Positions 44,025 through 52,451 of a stretch of 64,000 nt of DNA are shown here, one piece after another. This stretch comes from Terripilifer sp031921685. GTDB lineage: Bacteria > Pseudomonadota > Alphaproteobacteria > Rhizobiales > Beijerinckiaceae. The DNA lies in assembly GCF_031921685.1 (NCBI RefSeq), contig NZ_JAPDHU010000002.1, positions 186,001 through 250,000 of the forward strand. The letters run 5' to 3'. The translations under genes and the position numbers were made by a program. The notes under the pieces were generated by a model. It was not told where the DNA came from, did not search any database, and saw nothing but the letters and a program-made list of their open reading frames with translations. How positions within the stretch are numbered: position 1 is the stretch's first letter; every line of letters begins with the position of its first letter.

Positions 44025-44412
44025 TATTATGCTCCGTCAGAAAAACTCTGAACTCTTATCGACGTGGGAAAAGCCTGGATCTCGCCAATGGGCGGGCATA
44101 ATTCCCACGAACTTGCCGTAAATATGTCCTTGCGATCCAGCTCGACCGGAAAATACCGCAATCTAGCCTGACCAGTGTTCACGAACACTTGAGCTTGCCT
44201 GTTTGCTGAGCGGGTGTGGCACCGCAGCAACGAATAGATCGGCATACGCTCATTTGTTGGGCAATAAGCTGCCTTAAAATATTGATTCACTAGGAATAAA
44301 TGCCCTCGCGACCCAATCGTACATATGGTTTGTACGATGGCGGAAAGAGGCGGCCGAAGGATGGCGAAAACGCGGCTAGGACCGCGTGGAATGGCCAGGA
44401 AAAATGCTCAAG
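44025..44412 (-). other. Inter-porin region holding the promoter of the first porin
   Basis: About 390 bp, AT-richer than the genes, no convincing reading frame. It should contain the promoter and leader of the porin at 42585-44024. I see no operator that can be named. Confidence 0.5.
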
Positions 44413-44530
44413 AAAAAAGCCCCGACGCTGCTCGACGTCGGGGCGAAAGGTCCGCCCAAAATCCCCGTTATCCCGGATCTGTTGCTCAGAGGGAGCGGAT
44501 TGAAACGGAGGCCGATTTCAATCTCACCGG
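44413..44530 (-). ncRNA. Candidate porin 3'-UTR sRNA (copy B) with CCUCC loop and terminator
   Basis: Same plan as copy A: GATTGAAA/TTTCAATC stem (44498-44523) with CCTCC in the loop (complement of 44507-44511), CGCTCCCTCTGAGCAACAG, and the intrinsic terminator GCCCCGACG...CGTCGGGGC (44419-44444) with a six-U tail. Stem, loop, the 20-nt single-stranded stretch and the terminator are almost unchanged, while the linker between them has diverged. Confidence 0.6.
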
Positions 44531-44558
44531 ATGCCCGGGTGCCACGAGGTGCGGCTGG

Positions 44559-44589
44559 TCCGGTCGGGGGATTGCGAACCCCGGCCGGA
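44559..44589 (-). terminator. Hairpin directly after the second porin stop
   Basis: TCCGGTCGGGG and its complement (one G-U pair) form an 11-bp stem 12 bp beyond the stop. It corresponds to the stem after the first porin and likewise lacks a U tail. Confidence 0.45.
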
Positions 44590-44601
44590 AGGCTTGCCGG
44601 A

Positions 44602-46041
44602 TCAGAAGGTGCGCTCGACGCGCACGCGGCCGGTCCAGTTGCTCGGATTGACATTGGCGAGAACGCCCAGGCCCGCCGGAACCGAGAGCGGCAGGCTCTG
44701 GTTCAGTTTGGCGTAGGAGAGTTCGACACCGATGTCGAAGTTGCGCACCGGCGACCAGATCAAGTCACCCGCGACGTTCCACAGATGGGCTTTCGACAGA
44801 CCGCCCTGCGCCCAAGCCGTGTTCTGGCTGACGCTGCCCGGCGTGATCTGCACATAAGTGCCGATCAGGTTCGAACGCAGCGTCGGCGTCCAGTAGTGGG
44901 TGAAGATCGCGGTGGCGCTGAAGGCCTTGGTCTGCTCCGCGCCGCCGGCCGTGCAGGCCGCGTTCAGGCAGTACAGGGTCAGGTTGCGATCGACGCGCAG
45001 GAAGCCGCCGAGGAAGTTGGTCTGCACAGCGAAGTTGCCGTTCAGGCCCAGGCCATAGAGATAGTCGAGCGCGCCGACACCATAGTTGGCCCAGAACTGG
45101 AAGTGGTCGCCCGGCGCGATCATCGGCAGGTTGATGCGGCCGCCGCCACCGACAGCCCAACCAGTGCGATTGATCTGCGGACCAGCATTGCCAACCACGG
45201 CAAGCGCCGGATTGGCGAAGGTGCCGGTGTTTTGCATCACCATCCCGGACACCATCAACGAACCCCACGCCTGGTCGACGCGCAGGTTGCCGACGAGCGA
45301 CGGCAGACGCTGCGCGACCGGTCCAGCCGTTGCCGCCGTGGCGGTGAACGGATTGGCGCCGAGCGTGTTGACGGCCGAGGCCACGATCAGGTCGCCCTTG
45401 TTTTCGAGGGCCAGGGTGGCGGAGAAACCGCTGCCGAAGGTCGCCGTGTAAGCCAACTGGCGGACGCCGTTCGGGAAGCCCGCATTATACAGCGACTGAT
45501 ATTGATAGGGCGGCAAGAACGTGAAGTTCGACGCGGCCTGACCGACCGTGAAGCCGGCGAAACGGATATAGGCCGCTTCGATCGTCGCGGTATTGGCATT
45601 GCCCGCCGCGAAGACGCCGGCCGAATATCCCGGCGGGGTATTGGCGAGACCCGATGCCGCCATCAGACGCAGCGAGAAGACGGTCTGCACGGTGCCCCAG
45701 GCGGATTGGGTGCGGGCATCCATATTGACGACGCCGCGCGCCAGCCAGCCGTTCTGATCGACACCGTTGGAGCTGATGAACGTGCCGGTGCCGCCACCGG
45801 TCGAACGACCGGAAACCGCGTTCTTGGCCGGCGTGTACCACATGTCGACGCGGATACGGCCGCCGACCTTCAAGCAGGTGTCGGTGCCGGGAATCCAGTA
45901 AAAGCCCGCGCCATAGGCGTCGCAGACCCGTACATATTCAACAGGGGCGGACTTGCGCGACGGCAGATCCGCGGCCTGCGCGCTGGCCGCTGCGAGCACA
46001 GTCGCCGCGGAGCCGAGCAGGATATTCTTGCTAAACTTCAT
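44602..46041 (-). CDS. General porin, paralogue of the adjacent porin (porin_2 family)
   Basis: 479 residues, same length and strand as the porin at 42585-44024. Signal peptide ILLGSAATVLAAASAQAAD; N-terminus YVRVCDAYGAGFYWIPGTD; C-terminus GRVRVERTF. The two are nearly identical at the N-terminus and in many strands but differ in loops, the regions that face outside. GGAGGGTGAACGA precedes the ATG. The pair arose by tandem duplication including its 3' flank. Confidence 0.93.
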   Translation of the reverse strand: MKFSKNILLGSAATVLAAASAQAADLPSRKSAPVEYVRVCDAYGAGFYWIPGTDTCLKVGGRIRVDMWYTPAKNAVSGRSTGGGTGTFISSNGVDQNGWLARGVVNMDARTQSAWGTVQTVFSLRLMAASGLANTPPGYSAGVFAAGNANTATIEAAYIRFAGFTVGQAASNFTFLPPYQYQSLYNAGFPNGVRQLAYTATFGSGFSATLALENKGDLIVASAVNTLGANPFTATAATAGPVAQRLPSLVGNLRVDQAWGSLMVSGMVMQNTGTFANPALAVVGNAGPQINRTGWAVGGGGRINLPMIAPGDHFQFWANYGVGALDYLYGLGLNGNFAVQTNFLGGFLRVDRNLTLYCLNAACTAGGAEQTKAFSATAIFTHYWTPTLRSNLIGTYVQITPGSVSQNTAWAQGGLSKAHLWNVAGDLIWSPVRNFDIGVELSYAKLNQSLPLSVPAGLGVLANVNPSNWTGRVRVERTF

Positions 46042-46404
46042 TCGTTCACCCTCCGAAAACTACCGGAACCGCGTGAAGCGCCAGACCTGTCCAAGTCTGC
46101 CTCCAGCTTGCGCCGGCGCCCGCTTCCTCGAATTGCGAGTATTTTCACACCCGTGATTCTACGGATATGGCGAACGTATCGGAATCGTGACAGGCCGCCA
46201 CAGCCGAATGGTTTTCCGCCGGCTGGCGACCGCCTTTTCTCCGCAGATGTGGCGGAATTGTTACAAAAATGTCGCCTATGATGCTGTTTCTGATAGGTTT
46301 TTGATCGGCTTTCGATCTATTCGTAAGGAGGTATTTCGAAGCCGCTCATCCGCGCCGACCGGGACCCGGAGCAGTTCTCGAACCGCTGAATATCAGTCCC
46401 CCAG
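46042..46404. other. Intergenic region upstream of the second porin
   Basis: About 360 bp between the second porin start and the TctC stop, both on the minus strand. It should hold the porin promoter and a long leader. No gene, tRNA or clear operator seen. Confidence 0.5.
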
Positions 46405-47391
46405 TCATTGCGGCTCGATCTTGGCGAGGCGCGCATAATCACGCCAGTCGTCCACTTCCTTGCGCCAGTATTGCTGGGCATCGTCCGGGCCGATGGTCCA
46501 TGGATCGCTCGCGATCGAGGCCAGAAAGGCTTTGCCTTCCTCGCTGGCAATCACCTGTCCAAACGCCTCGCGCAGCTTTTCCACGATCGGCCGGGGCGTT
46601 CCCATCGGCACCATGGCGCCCCACCAGCTGACGAGGTTCATCTTGTAGCCAAGTTCGGTCATGGTCGGATATTCGGGCGCGGACTTCAGGCGCTCGCCCG
46701 TCGCCACGGCGAGAATGCGGATTTTGCCTTGCCTGGCCTGAATGGTCGCGAACACCGGATCGTAGATCGCATAGTCGACGACGCCACTGGCCACATCGTT
46801 GATGGTGTCGGCAGTGGTCTTGTACTGAACCTCGAGGGTGGAGAGGCCGGCAGCTTCCTTATACATGGCGCCGACGACGCGAGCCGGCGGATTGGTGGTG
46901 GAATAGCTGCCCCTGTCGCCTTTCTCCTTCATAGCTTTGGTCAGCTCGTCGATGGTTTTGTGCGGCGAGGACGCGCTGACGGCGATCATCATCGGCATGC
47001 GGTTGATGGTGGTGACCATTTGCAACTGCTTGATCACATCGACCGACGGTTTCTTGAAGATATGCATGTTGGTCGCAAGGGCGTCGCCGCTGGTGACATA
47101 GATCGTGTAACCGTCCGGCTTGGCGCGCGCGACATATTCGGTCGCGATATTGCCGATGGCGCCGGGCTTGTTTTCGACGATCACGGTCTTGCCGAGGATC
47201 GGCTGCATCTTATTGGCGAAGAAGCGGACGATGATGTCGGCACCGCTGCCGGCCGCGAAACCGCAGATGAAATGAATATTTTCCGCCGGGTAGGTCATGC
47301 CCTGCGCTTTTGCGCCGTGAGGTAAAATGAACGGCAATGCCATGAGAATGGCGGCGCTCAGACGGCGCAGATGCTTCTTGAGTACGGTCAT
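46405..47391 (-). CDS. TctC/Bug-type solute receptor
   Basis: 328 residues from the ATG at 47391, chosen for GGAGGGAG just upstream. Signal peptide AAILMALPFILPHGAKAQ; YPAENIHFICGFAAGSGADI, VENKPGAIGN, KPDGYTIYV and the C-terminal IGPDDAQQYWRKEVDDW. It is divergent from the LysR gene at 47505, its likely regulator. No TctAB near. Confidence 0.88.
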   Translation of the reverse strand: MTVLKKHLRRLSAAILMALPFILPHGAKAQGMTYPAENIHFICGFAAGSGADIIVRFFANKMQPILGKTVIVENKPGAIGNIATEYVARAKPDGYTIYVTSGDALATNMHIFKKPSVDVIKQLQMVTTINRMPMMIAVSASSPHKTIDELTKAMKEKGDRGSYSTTNPPARVVGAMYKEAAGLSTLEVQYKTTADTINDVASGVVDYAIYDPVFATIQARQGKIRILAVATGERLKSAPEYPTMTELGYKMNLVSWWGAMVPMGTPRPIVEKLREAFGQVIASEEGKAFLASIASDPWTIGPDDAQQYWRKEVDDWRDYARLAKIEPQ

Positions 47392-47504
47392 GTCTCCCTC
47401 CAGACAGGCATACTGTCTGGCAAGCGTCACCCGGATCGTCTCGACGGCGTAGCGGCGATCTGGAATAGTCTTCATTCCTGATCGGAACCGGGGAGGGGCG
47501 GATC

Positions 47505-48422
47505 ATGGATGAAAGCAATATCAGCTTGCGGCATCTGCGCGTTCTTGCTCTGTTGCTTGAAGTGCGCAGCCTGACGCGCGCCGCGCAAATTCTGGATACG
47601 ACGCAGCCGACGATCAGCAAGGCGCTGACGAAGCTGCGCGCGCATTTTGGCGACCCCCTGTTCGTGCGCGTTGGCTTGGCGATGCATCCGACGCCGCGTG
47701 CGCTCGACCTCGCGCAGCCGTTGAAGGATCTGCTGACCACTTCGGATGTCATGCGATCGTCCAGCGTGGCCTTCGATCCCAGATCGTCGGCGCGCGAGTT
47801 TGCGATGATCGTCACCGAAGTCGGCCTGGCGCAATTGGTGCCGCCGATCATTGCCCATCTGGAAAAGCAGGGGCCAGGCCTGCGGCTCAAGGCTATGCCG
47901 CTTGACTCGCGGCCGATCGAAGCGCGCCTGCAAGCGGGAGAAGCGGATGTGGTGTTGGGCGTATTTCCCAGCGTCTCTGCCAATATGCGCCGTCAAAGAC
48001 TTTACACCGACAGCTATATGAGCGTGGTGCGCAAAGCTCATCCGCGCGCGGGAAAATTGACGAAGTCCGAGGCTTTCCTGCGCGAGCGACATGTGGTCGT
48101 CACTTCATCTCCGACGGGGCACGGCGTGCATCAAGCGCTGGAGCGCATCTTCGCCACCAAGCTCGATCCGGATCGCGTGCATGTGCGTGTTCCCAGTTTC
48201 GTGACGAGCGCCATGGTGGCGAGCAAGACCGACGCGGTCGGCACACTGCCGGCGCGCTTGGCCCAATATTTGGCTGACGATCTCAAGCTCATGCCGTTTG
48301 CAACGCCGCTGCCGTTGCCGCGTATCGAAATTTGCCAGTTCTGGCACGAGCGCGTGCAGCAGGACGCCGGGCATCGCTGGTTTCGCGCGACGCTGCGCAG
48401 CTTGTTCGGCTCAAAAGACTAA
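47505..48422 (+). CDS. LysR-family transcriptional regulator
   Basis: 305 residues. Helix-turn-helix SLTRAAQILDTTQPTISKAL near residues 22-42; effector domain with FAMIVTEVGLAQLV and DVVLGVFPSVSANM. It resembles the GbpR/PcaQ-like subgroup. Divergent from a TctC gene, upstream of a MetE-like gene. Confidence 0.9.
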   Translation: MDESNISLRHLRVLALLLEVRSLTRAAQILDTTQPTISKALTKLRAHFGDPLFVRVGLAMHPTPRALDLAQPLKDLLTTSDVMRSSSVAFDPRSSAREFAMIVTEVGLAQLVPPIIAHLEKQGPGLRLKAMPLDSRPIEARLQAGEADVVLGVFPSVSANMRRQRLYTDSYMSVVRKAHPRAGKLTKSEAFLRERHVVVTSSPTGHGVHQALERIFATKLDPDRVHVRVPSFVTSAMVASKTDAVGTLPARLAQYLADDLKLMPFATPLPLPRIEICQFWHERVQQDAGHRWFRATLRSLFGSKD

Positions 48423-48531
48423 TGACCATGCATTCCAACATGGAATTCTTTCCATTCCTATTTAGGACTGGCTTGTGCGCTACGACTTGGCGGAGACTTG
48501 CGACAGCGCGGAGCGGACAGGGGAGGTCGCC

Positions 48532-49602
48532 GTGGCGGAAGCGAAAGCGGCGGGCAGCGCCGAAGATAACGTTCAAGACAACGTTGTCGGTGCGCTGCTG
48601 GTTGGCAGCATGCCGCTGGCCGATGCCGAAGCGGTGTTTCGATTTGTCAGCGAACATCTCGGTCGCCACCTCAAGCGCATGCCTGACGGCGAAACCGGCG
48701 CGCGGATCAATTGGACGCAATGGCAACAGAGCGTGTTCAGCGCCGTTCCGGCCCTGGCCTCGGAAATCTTCGATGCGGGATATATCAAGCGGCCAAAGTT
48801 TCGGCTGAAAACCGGTGCGACGGTCGGCGACGTGAAATTTCCGCCGCTCGGCTATGCCGCTGCGGCCGAGGCCTCCTATGGCGCGTTCAAGGCGCTCAAG
48901 AAAGCCGGCGAGATCCCGCCCGGCATGAAATTCCAAGTCTGTTTGCCGACGCCGATTGCGCCGACGACCATTTTCGTTTTTCCGGAAGATCAGCTCAAAC
49001 TGGAGCCGCTGTATGAGGCGGCGATGCTGGCCGAGCTCGACGCGATCGTCGCCGCCATTCCTGCTGCCGATCTGGCGATCCAATGGGATACGGCGATCGA
49101 ATTCGCCATTCTCGAAGGTGTGCTGCCCCATGCCTTCGAGAAGCCGGAGGCGGATATGGTGTCGCGGCTGGTGCGCCTCGGCAATCATGTGCCCAGCGGC
49201 GTCGAACTCGGTTTTCATCTCTGCTACGGCGACAGTGGCGGCCGCCATTTCAAGGAACCGGAAGACACATCGAAACTGGTGTCTGTCGCCAATGGCATCG
49301 TGCGCGGACTGACGCGTCCACTTGACTGGCTGCATCTGCCTGTGCCGAAGGAGCGGGCCGACGAAAAATATTACGAGGCGCTGGCCGGCCTGAAGCTGCA
49401 GCCAGGCACGGAACTCTATCTGGGTCTCGTACACACGACCGACGGCGTGGAAGGAACGCAGAAGCGCATCGCGGCCGCCCGGAAATATGCCGTGTCCTTC
49501 GGTGTGGCGACGGAATGCGGATGCGGACGGCGGAAACCGGAAACGTTGGCGGAGCTGATGCGGGTCCACCGGATGGTGAGCGAGCCCCAAAAAAGAGGAT
49601 AG
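48532..49602 (+). CDS. MetE-like zinc methyltransferase-family protein (second copy type)
   Basis: About 356 residues from a GTG at 48532, preferred because GGGGAGG precedes it; a GTG at 48475 is the earliest. GFHLCYGD gives the His and Cys zinc ligands and ATECGCGRR the second Cys; VGSMPLADAEAVF and MPDGETGARINW are N-terminal markers of this branch. It is only distantly like the MetE-like protein at 2732. No folate-binding half. Substrate unknown; adjacent TctC/LysR suggest use of an imported compound. Confidence 0.7.
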   Translation: MAEAKAAGSAEDNVQDNVVGALLVGSMPLADAEAVFRFVSEHLGRHLKRMPDGETGARINWTQWQQSVFSAVPALASEIFDAGYIKRPKFRLKTGATVGDVKFPPLGYAAAAEASYGAFKALKKAGEIPPGMKFQVCLPTPIAPTTIFVFPEDQLKLEPLYEAAMLAELDAIVAAIPAADLAIQWDTAIEFAILEGVLPHAFEKPEADMVSRLVRLGNHVPSGVELGFHLCYGDSGGRHFKEPEDTSKLVSVANGIVRGLTRPLDWLHLPVPKERADEKYYEALAGLKLQPGTELYLGLVHTTDGVEGTQKRIAAARKYAVSFGVATECGCGRRKPETLAELMRVHRMVSEPQKRG

Positions 49603-49795
49603 TCCGGCACTTTGTTGCCCCTCTCTAGAGTATTTTTAGAAAAAACAGACACTTAATTGCATTTTCGCCGCCACTTGGTGGGTGGCGCGCTTGCCACACC
49701 TCGTGAGCCCATATCGACGTTATCGGCACGCGTTCCTATCTTACGGACGGTGCAGGACAATCGCGGCTGCGGGCGTTCGTCGAGAGGAGGCTCCC

Positions 49796-50158
49796 ATGTC
49801 GATATTTCGCGTGATTGCAATCGCTTCGGCTATGGCCGCGGTGGTGGCGCTGGCTCTGCCGGCCGAGGCCAAAACGAAGCGCAAGAGCCACCGGCATCAG
49901 GCCTATCACAGCCAGATCTACCGGCCGTCTGTGCCCCATTCAGTGCGGGTCGGGGGCGGTTATGGCCCCAATACCTACGCCCGGGCGCCGCGCAGCTATG
50001 GCGGCGACCCCGGCAATTATCGCAATGTGCCGAATGGCCGGCCGGATGCTTTTCAGGCGGTAAATGGCTGTTATGGCGGCCGGGAACAGGTGTTGCGGGG
50101 CGGCCGGCTGGTCTGGGTCCCGAACGTGACCTGTCCCTACGCCCCGGACTGGTTCTGA
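49796..50158 (+). CDS. Small secreted hypothetical protein
   Basis: 120 residues from the ATG at 49796 (GAGAGGAGG upstream). Signal peptide VIAIASAMAAVVALALPAEA, then a basic stretch (KTKRKSHRHQAYHSQ) and a Gly/Tyr/Pro-rich body with two cysteines (NGCYGG, VTCPYAP) likely to form a disulfide. Family not recognised. Followed by a hairpin. Confidence 0.75.
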   Translation: MSIFRVIAIASAMAAVVALALPAEAKTKRKSHRHQAYHSQIYRPSVPHSVRVGGGYGPNTYARAPRSYGGDPGNYRNVPNGRPDAFQAVNGCYGGREQVLRGGRLVWVPNVTCPYAPDWF

Positions 50159-50179
50159 TCGCCGGCAGCAAGACGTCAG

Positions 50180-50199
50180 GGCGCCTGTCGTCAGGCGCC
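50180..50199 (+). terminator. Hairpin after the small secreted protein gene
   Basis: GGCGCCTG, TCGT, CAGGCGCC: an 8-bp stem 22 bp past the stop, followed by TTGGCGTTTG. A modest intrinsic terminator. Confidence 0.55.
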
Positions 50200-50242
50200 T
50201 TGGCGTTTGATCCGACGCGCTTTACATTGGTTTGAATCGCTC

Positions 50243-50258
50243 CGCTTCCTAGGAAGCG
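50243..50258. promoter_or_regulatory. Perfect 16-bp palindrome upstream of ppx
   Basis: CGCTTCCTAGGAAGCG lies 16 bp before the ppx/gppA TTG start, inside the likely 5' leader or core promoter. Candidate operator, or a small hairpin near the ribosome site. Confidence 0.45.
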
Positions 50259-50273
50259 TGTTGGAGCAAGGTT

Positions 50274-51383
50274 TTGACGAACGAAGGCCACCCGCTGCCG
50301 CGGCCCGATGATGCCGGGCGCGACACTGTTTATGCCGGACCCGCCGGGCTCACGCCCGCGGGGCGTCCGCAGGCCCCCGTTTACGCGGCGCTCGACCTCG
50401 GCACCAACAATTGCCGTCTGCTGATCGCCCGGCCGTCGCCCGACGGTTTCAAGATTCTCGATGCCTTCTCGCGCATCGTCCGTCTGGGCGAAGGGCTGAG
50501 CCATACCGGCCGCCTCGGCGAGCCGGCGATCGCCCGCACCTTGGCGGCGCTGGCCGTGTGCCGCGAGAAGATGGAGGCGCGCGGCGTTGCGCGTACGCGG
50601 CTCATCGCCACCGAAGCCTGCCGCGCGGCCGAGAACGGCCCGGCCTTTCTGTCGCAGGTGCATGAGCGCCTTGGCTTGCAGCTCGAAGTGGTCGATCGCG
50701 AGACGGAAGCTTTTCTTGCCGCCGCTGGCTGCGCTTCGCTGGCGGATCCCAGAGCCCGCGCCATCCTGCTCTTCGACATTGGTGGCGGCTCGACGGAAAT
50801 CGTCTGGCTCGCCGACTGCTGCCCCGAGACAGGCCGCAAGAAACTGCATGATCGCGTGCGCTTGTGGACGTCGCTGCCGTTGGGCGTCGTCTCCCTGGCC
50901 GAGCAATTTGGCGGCCATGAAGTGACGCCGCAAACCTATCAGGCCATGGTCGATCATGTCGCCGCCGAACTGGCCGATTTCGCCGAGGAGGCGCGCTCGG
51001 AACTGTGCTGCGAACATTTTCATCTGCTCGGCACATCCGGCACGGTGACAACCGTGGCTGGCGTGCATCTTGGTCTTCAGCGCTATGACCGGCGTCGTGT
51101 CGATGGCTTGTGGATGCGCAATGCGGAAGTGAACGACGCCATCACTCATTTGCGCGACATGACCTATGACGAGCGGGCCGCCAATGGCTGCATTGGCGCC
51201 GAGCGCGCCGATCTGGTATTGGCCGGCTGCGCTATTTTTGATGCCATTCGGCAGGCCTTCCCGAGCTGCGGCGTTCGTATCGCCGATCGCGGCCTGCGCG
51301 AGGGCCTGTTGATGCAGATGATGAGTTTCGACGGCGTGTGGCGCGGCGGTCAGAACGGCAGCCAGAACGGAAAGAGTGAATGA
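50274..51383 (+). CDS. ppx: Exopolyphosphatase / guanosine pentaphosphate phosphohydrolase (Ppx/GppA)
   Basis: 369 residues from a TTG start. ASKHA-fold motifs: YAALDLGTNNCRLLIAR (phosphate 1), AILLFDIGGGSTEIVWL (phosphate 2) and HLLGTSGTVTTVAGVHLG. It is shorter than the two-domain E. coli enzymes, as is common in alphaproteobacteria. It degrades polyphosphate or pppGpp. Its stop overlaps the rlmE start (ATGA). Confidence 0.9.
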   Translation: MTNEGHPLPRPDDAGRDTVYAGPAGLTPAGRPQAPVYAALDLGTNNCRLLIARPSPDGFKILDAFSRIVRLGEGLSHTGRLGEPAIARTLAALAVCREKMEARGVARTRLIATEACRAAENGPAFLSQVHERLGLQLEVVDRETEAFLAAAGCASLADPRARAILLFDIGGGSTEIVWLADCCPETGRKKLHDRVRLWTSLPLGVVSLAEQFGGHEVTPQTYQAMVDHVAAELADFAEEARSELCCEHFHLLGTSGTVTTVAGVHLGLQRYDRRRVDGLWMRNAEVNDAITHLRDMTYDERAANGCIGAERADLVLAGCAIFDAIRQAFPSCGVRIADRGLREGLLMQMMSFDGVWRGGQNGSQNGKSE

Positions 51384-52144
51384 CCACGCCGAAAAAGGGA
51401 TCGGGCGGCCCGAAAGTGCCTGGCCGCTCAGGCGGCAAGAGCGCCGGCCGCGACAGCTCACTGAAAGTGCATGTGAAGACGGCGCATAAGCGCTCGCACT
51501 CGTCGACGCTCTGGCTCGAGCGCCAGCTCAACGATCCCTATGTCGCGCGCGCCCGTGCCGAGGGCTGGCGCACCCGCGCTGCCTACAAGCTCATCGAGAT
51601 CGACGAACGCTACAAGCTGCTGAAGCCGGGTCAGAAGATCGTCGATCTTGGCGCCGCGCCCGGCGGCTGGGCGCAATATGCGGCCAAGCAGGTCGGCGTG
51701 CTGGAAGGCAAGGGCGCGGCGCGCGGCCAAGTCATCGGCATCGATCTGTTGGAAATCGAGCCGCTGGCCGGCGTCGAATTCGCGGTCATGGATTTTCTCG
51801 AAGAAGAAGCGCCCGAGCGCCTGCGCGCCATGATGTCGGCCGATGGCAGCGATGGTCGTGTCGATGGCGTGTTGTCGGACATGGCGGCCAATGCCACGGG
51901 CCATCGCCAGACCGATCACTTGCGCATCGTTCACTTGGCAGAACTTGCCGTTGAGTTCGCGCGCGAAGTGTTGAAGCCCGGTGGCTTCTTTGTGGCGAAA
52001 GTGTTGCAGGGCGGCACGGAAGGCAGTTTGCTTTCCATCCTCAAGCGCGATTTCACCACCGTGCGCCACGTCAAGCCGAAAGCAAGCCGTGCTGATTCCG
52101 CTGAGCTTTATGTTCTGGCGACGGGCTTTCGCGGCGACAACTGA
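51380..52144 (+). CDS. rlmE: 23S rRNA 2'-O-methyltransferase (FtsJ family)
   Basis: 254 residues. SAM motif VDLGAAPGGWAQYAA; catalytic K-D-K-E residues in TRAAYKL, DGVLSDMAANATGHRQTDH, GGFFVAKVLQGG and AELYVLA. A basic N-terminal extension of about 30 residues (GGPKVPGRSGGKSAGR) is typical for alphaproteobacteria. It methylates U2552 of 23S rRNA. Confidence 0.95.
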   Translation: MTTPKKGSGGPKVPGRSGGKSAGRDSSLKVHVKTAHKRSHSSTLWLERQLNDPYVARARAEGWRTRAAYKLIEIDERYKLLKPGQKIVDLGAAPGGWAQYAAKQVGVLEGKGAARGQVIGIDLLEIEPLAGVEFAVMDFLEEEAPERLRAMMSADGSDGRVDGVLSDMAANATGHRQTDHLRIVHLAELAVEFAREVLKPGGFFVAKVLQGGTEGSLLSILKRDFTTVRHVKPKASRADSAELYVLATGFRGDN

Positions 52145-52260
52145 TCCTTCAACAACAGCTCTTCTCGAAGATCGCATCGCGCACGCGACGATTCAGGGTT
52201 GCCTTTTCAACGTTGCTCTTTTATTTTGCATCGCATCGGCAACCGCGCACATGCGCCTAG

Positions 52261-52297
52261 AGGAGAGATTGAATGACAAATTTTCTGAATCTCCTCG
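52261..52297 (+). promoter_or_regulatory. Hairpin that can mask the leader-peptide ribosome site
   Basis: GAGGAGA at 52261-52267, the only Shine-Dalgarno-like sequence of the short ORF, is complementary to TCTCCTC at 52291-52297 inside that ORF. Pairing would hide both the ribosome site and the ATG at 52274. A further GGCC-TTCG-GGCC hairpin lies at 52356-52367. Confidence 0.4.
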
Positions 52298-52336
52298 CTG
52301 GGATGCAGTCGACCATGGTCGTCTCGACCAACTAGG
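52274..52336 (+). CDS. Possible 20-residue leader peptide before the ABC exporter
   Basis: ATG at 52274 with GAGGAGAG a few bases upstream opens a frame of 20 codons ending in TAG (starts MTNFLNLLAG, ends MVVSTN). It lies between rlmE and the ABC exporter, in a 260-bp gap that also has hairpins. Size, good ribosome site and place suggest a regulatory upstream ORF. No homologue is known to me, and it could be chance. Confidence 0.4.
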
Positions 52337-52451
52337 TCCCGCTTCTCGCCGTAGGGCCTTCGGGCCTCTCTCTTAAATTCCCAATTTTACGCCGCGCATA
52401 TTTGCGTTGGCATTGCCATGGAGACGGCGCTTTGCGCGCCGCGTTGCCGTC

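Noticed and set aside
42447..46281. Plus-strand frames of 534 and 631 codons opposite both porins
   Set aside because: They mirror the porin genes on the minus strand, which have signal peptides, conserved N-termini and C-terminal Phe. The long open antisense frames reflect codon bias.
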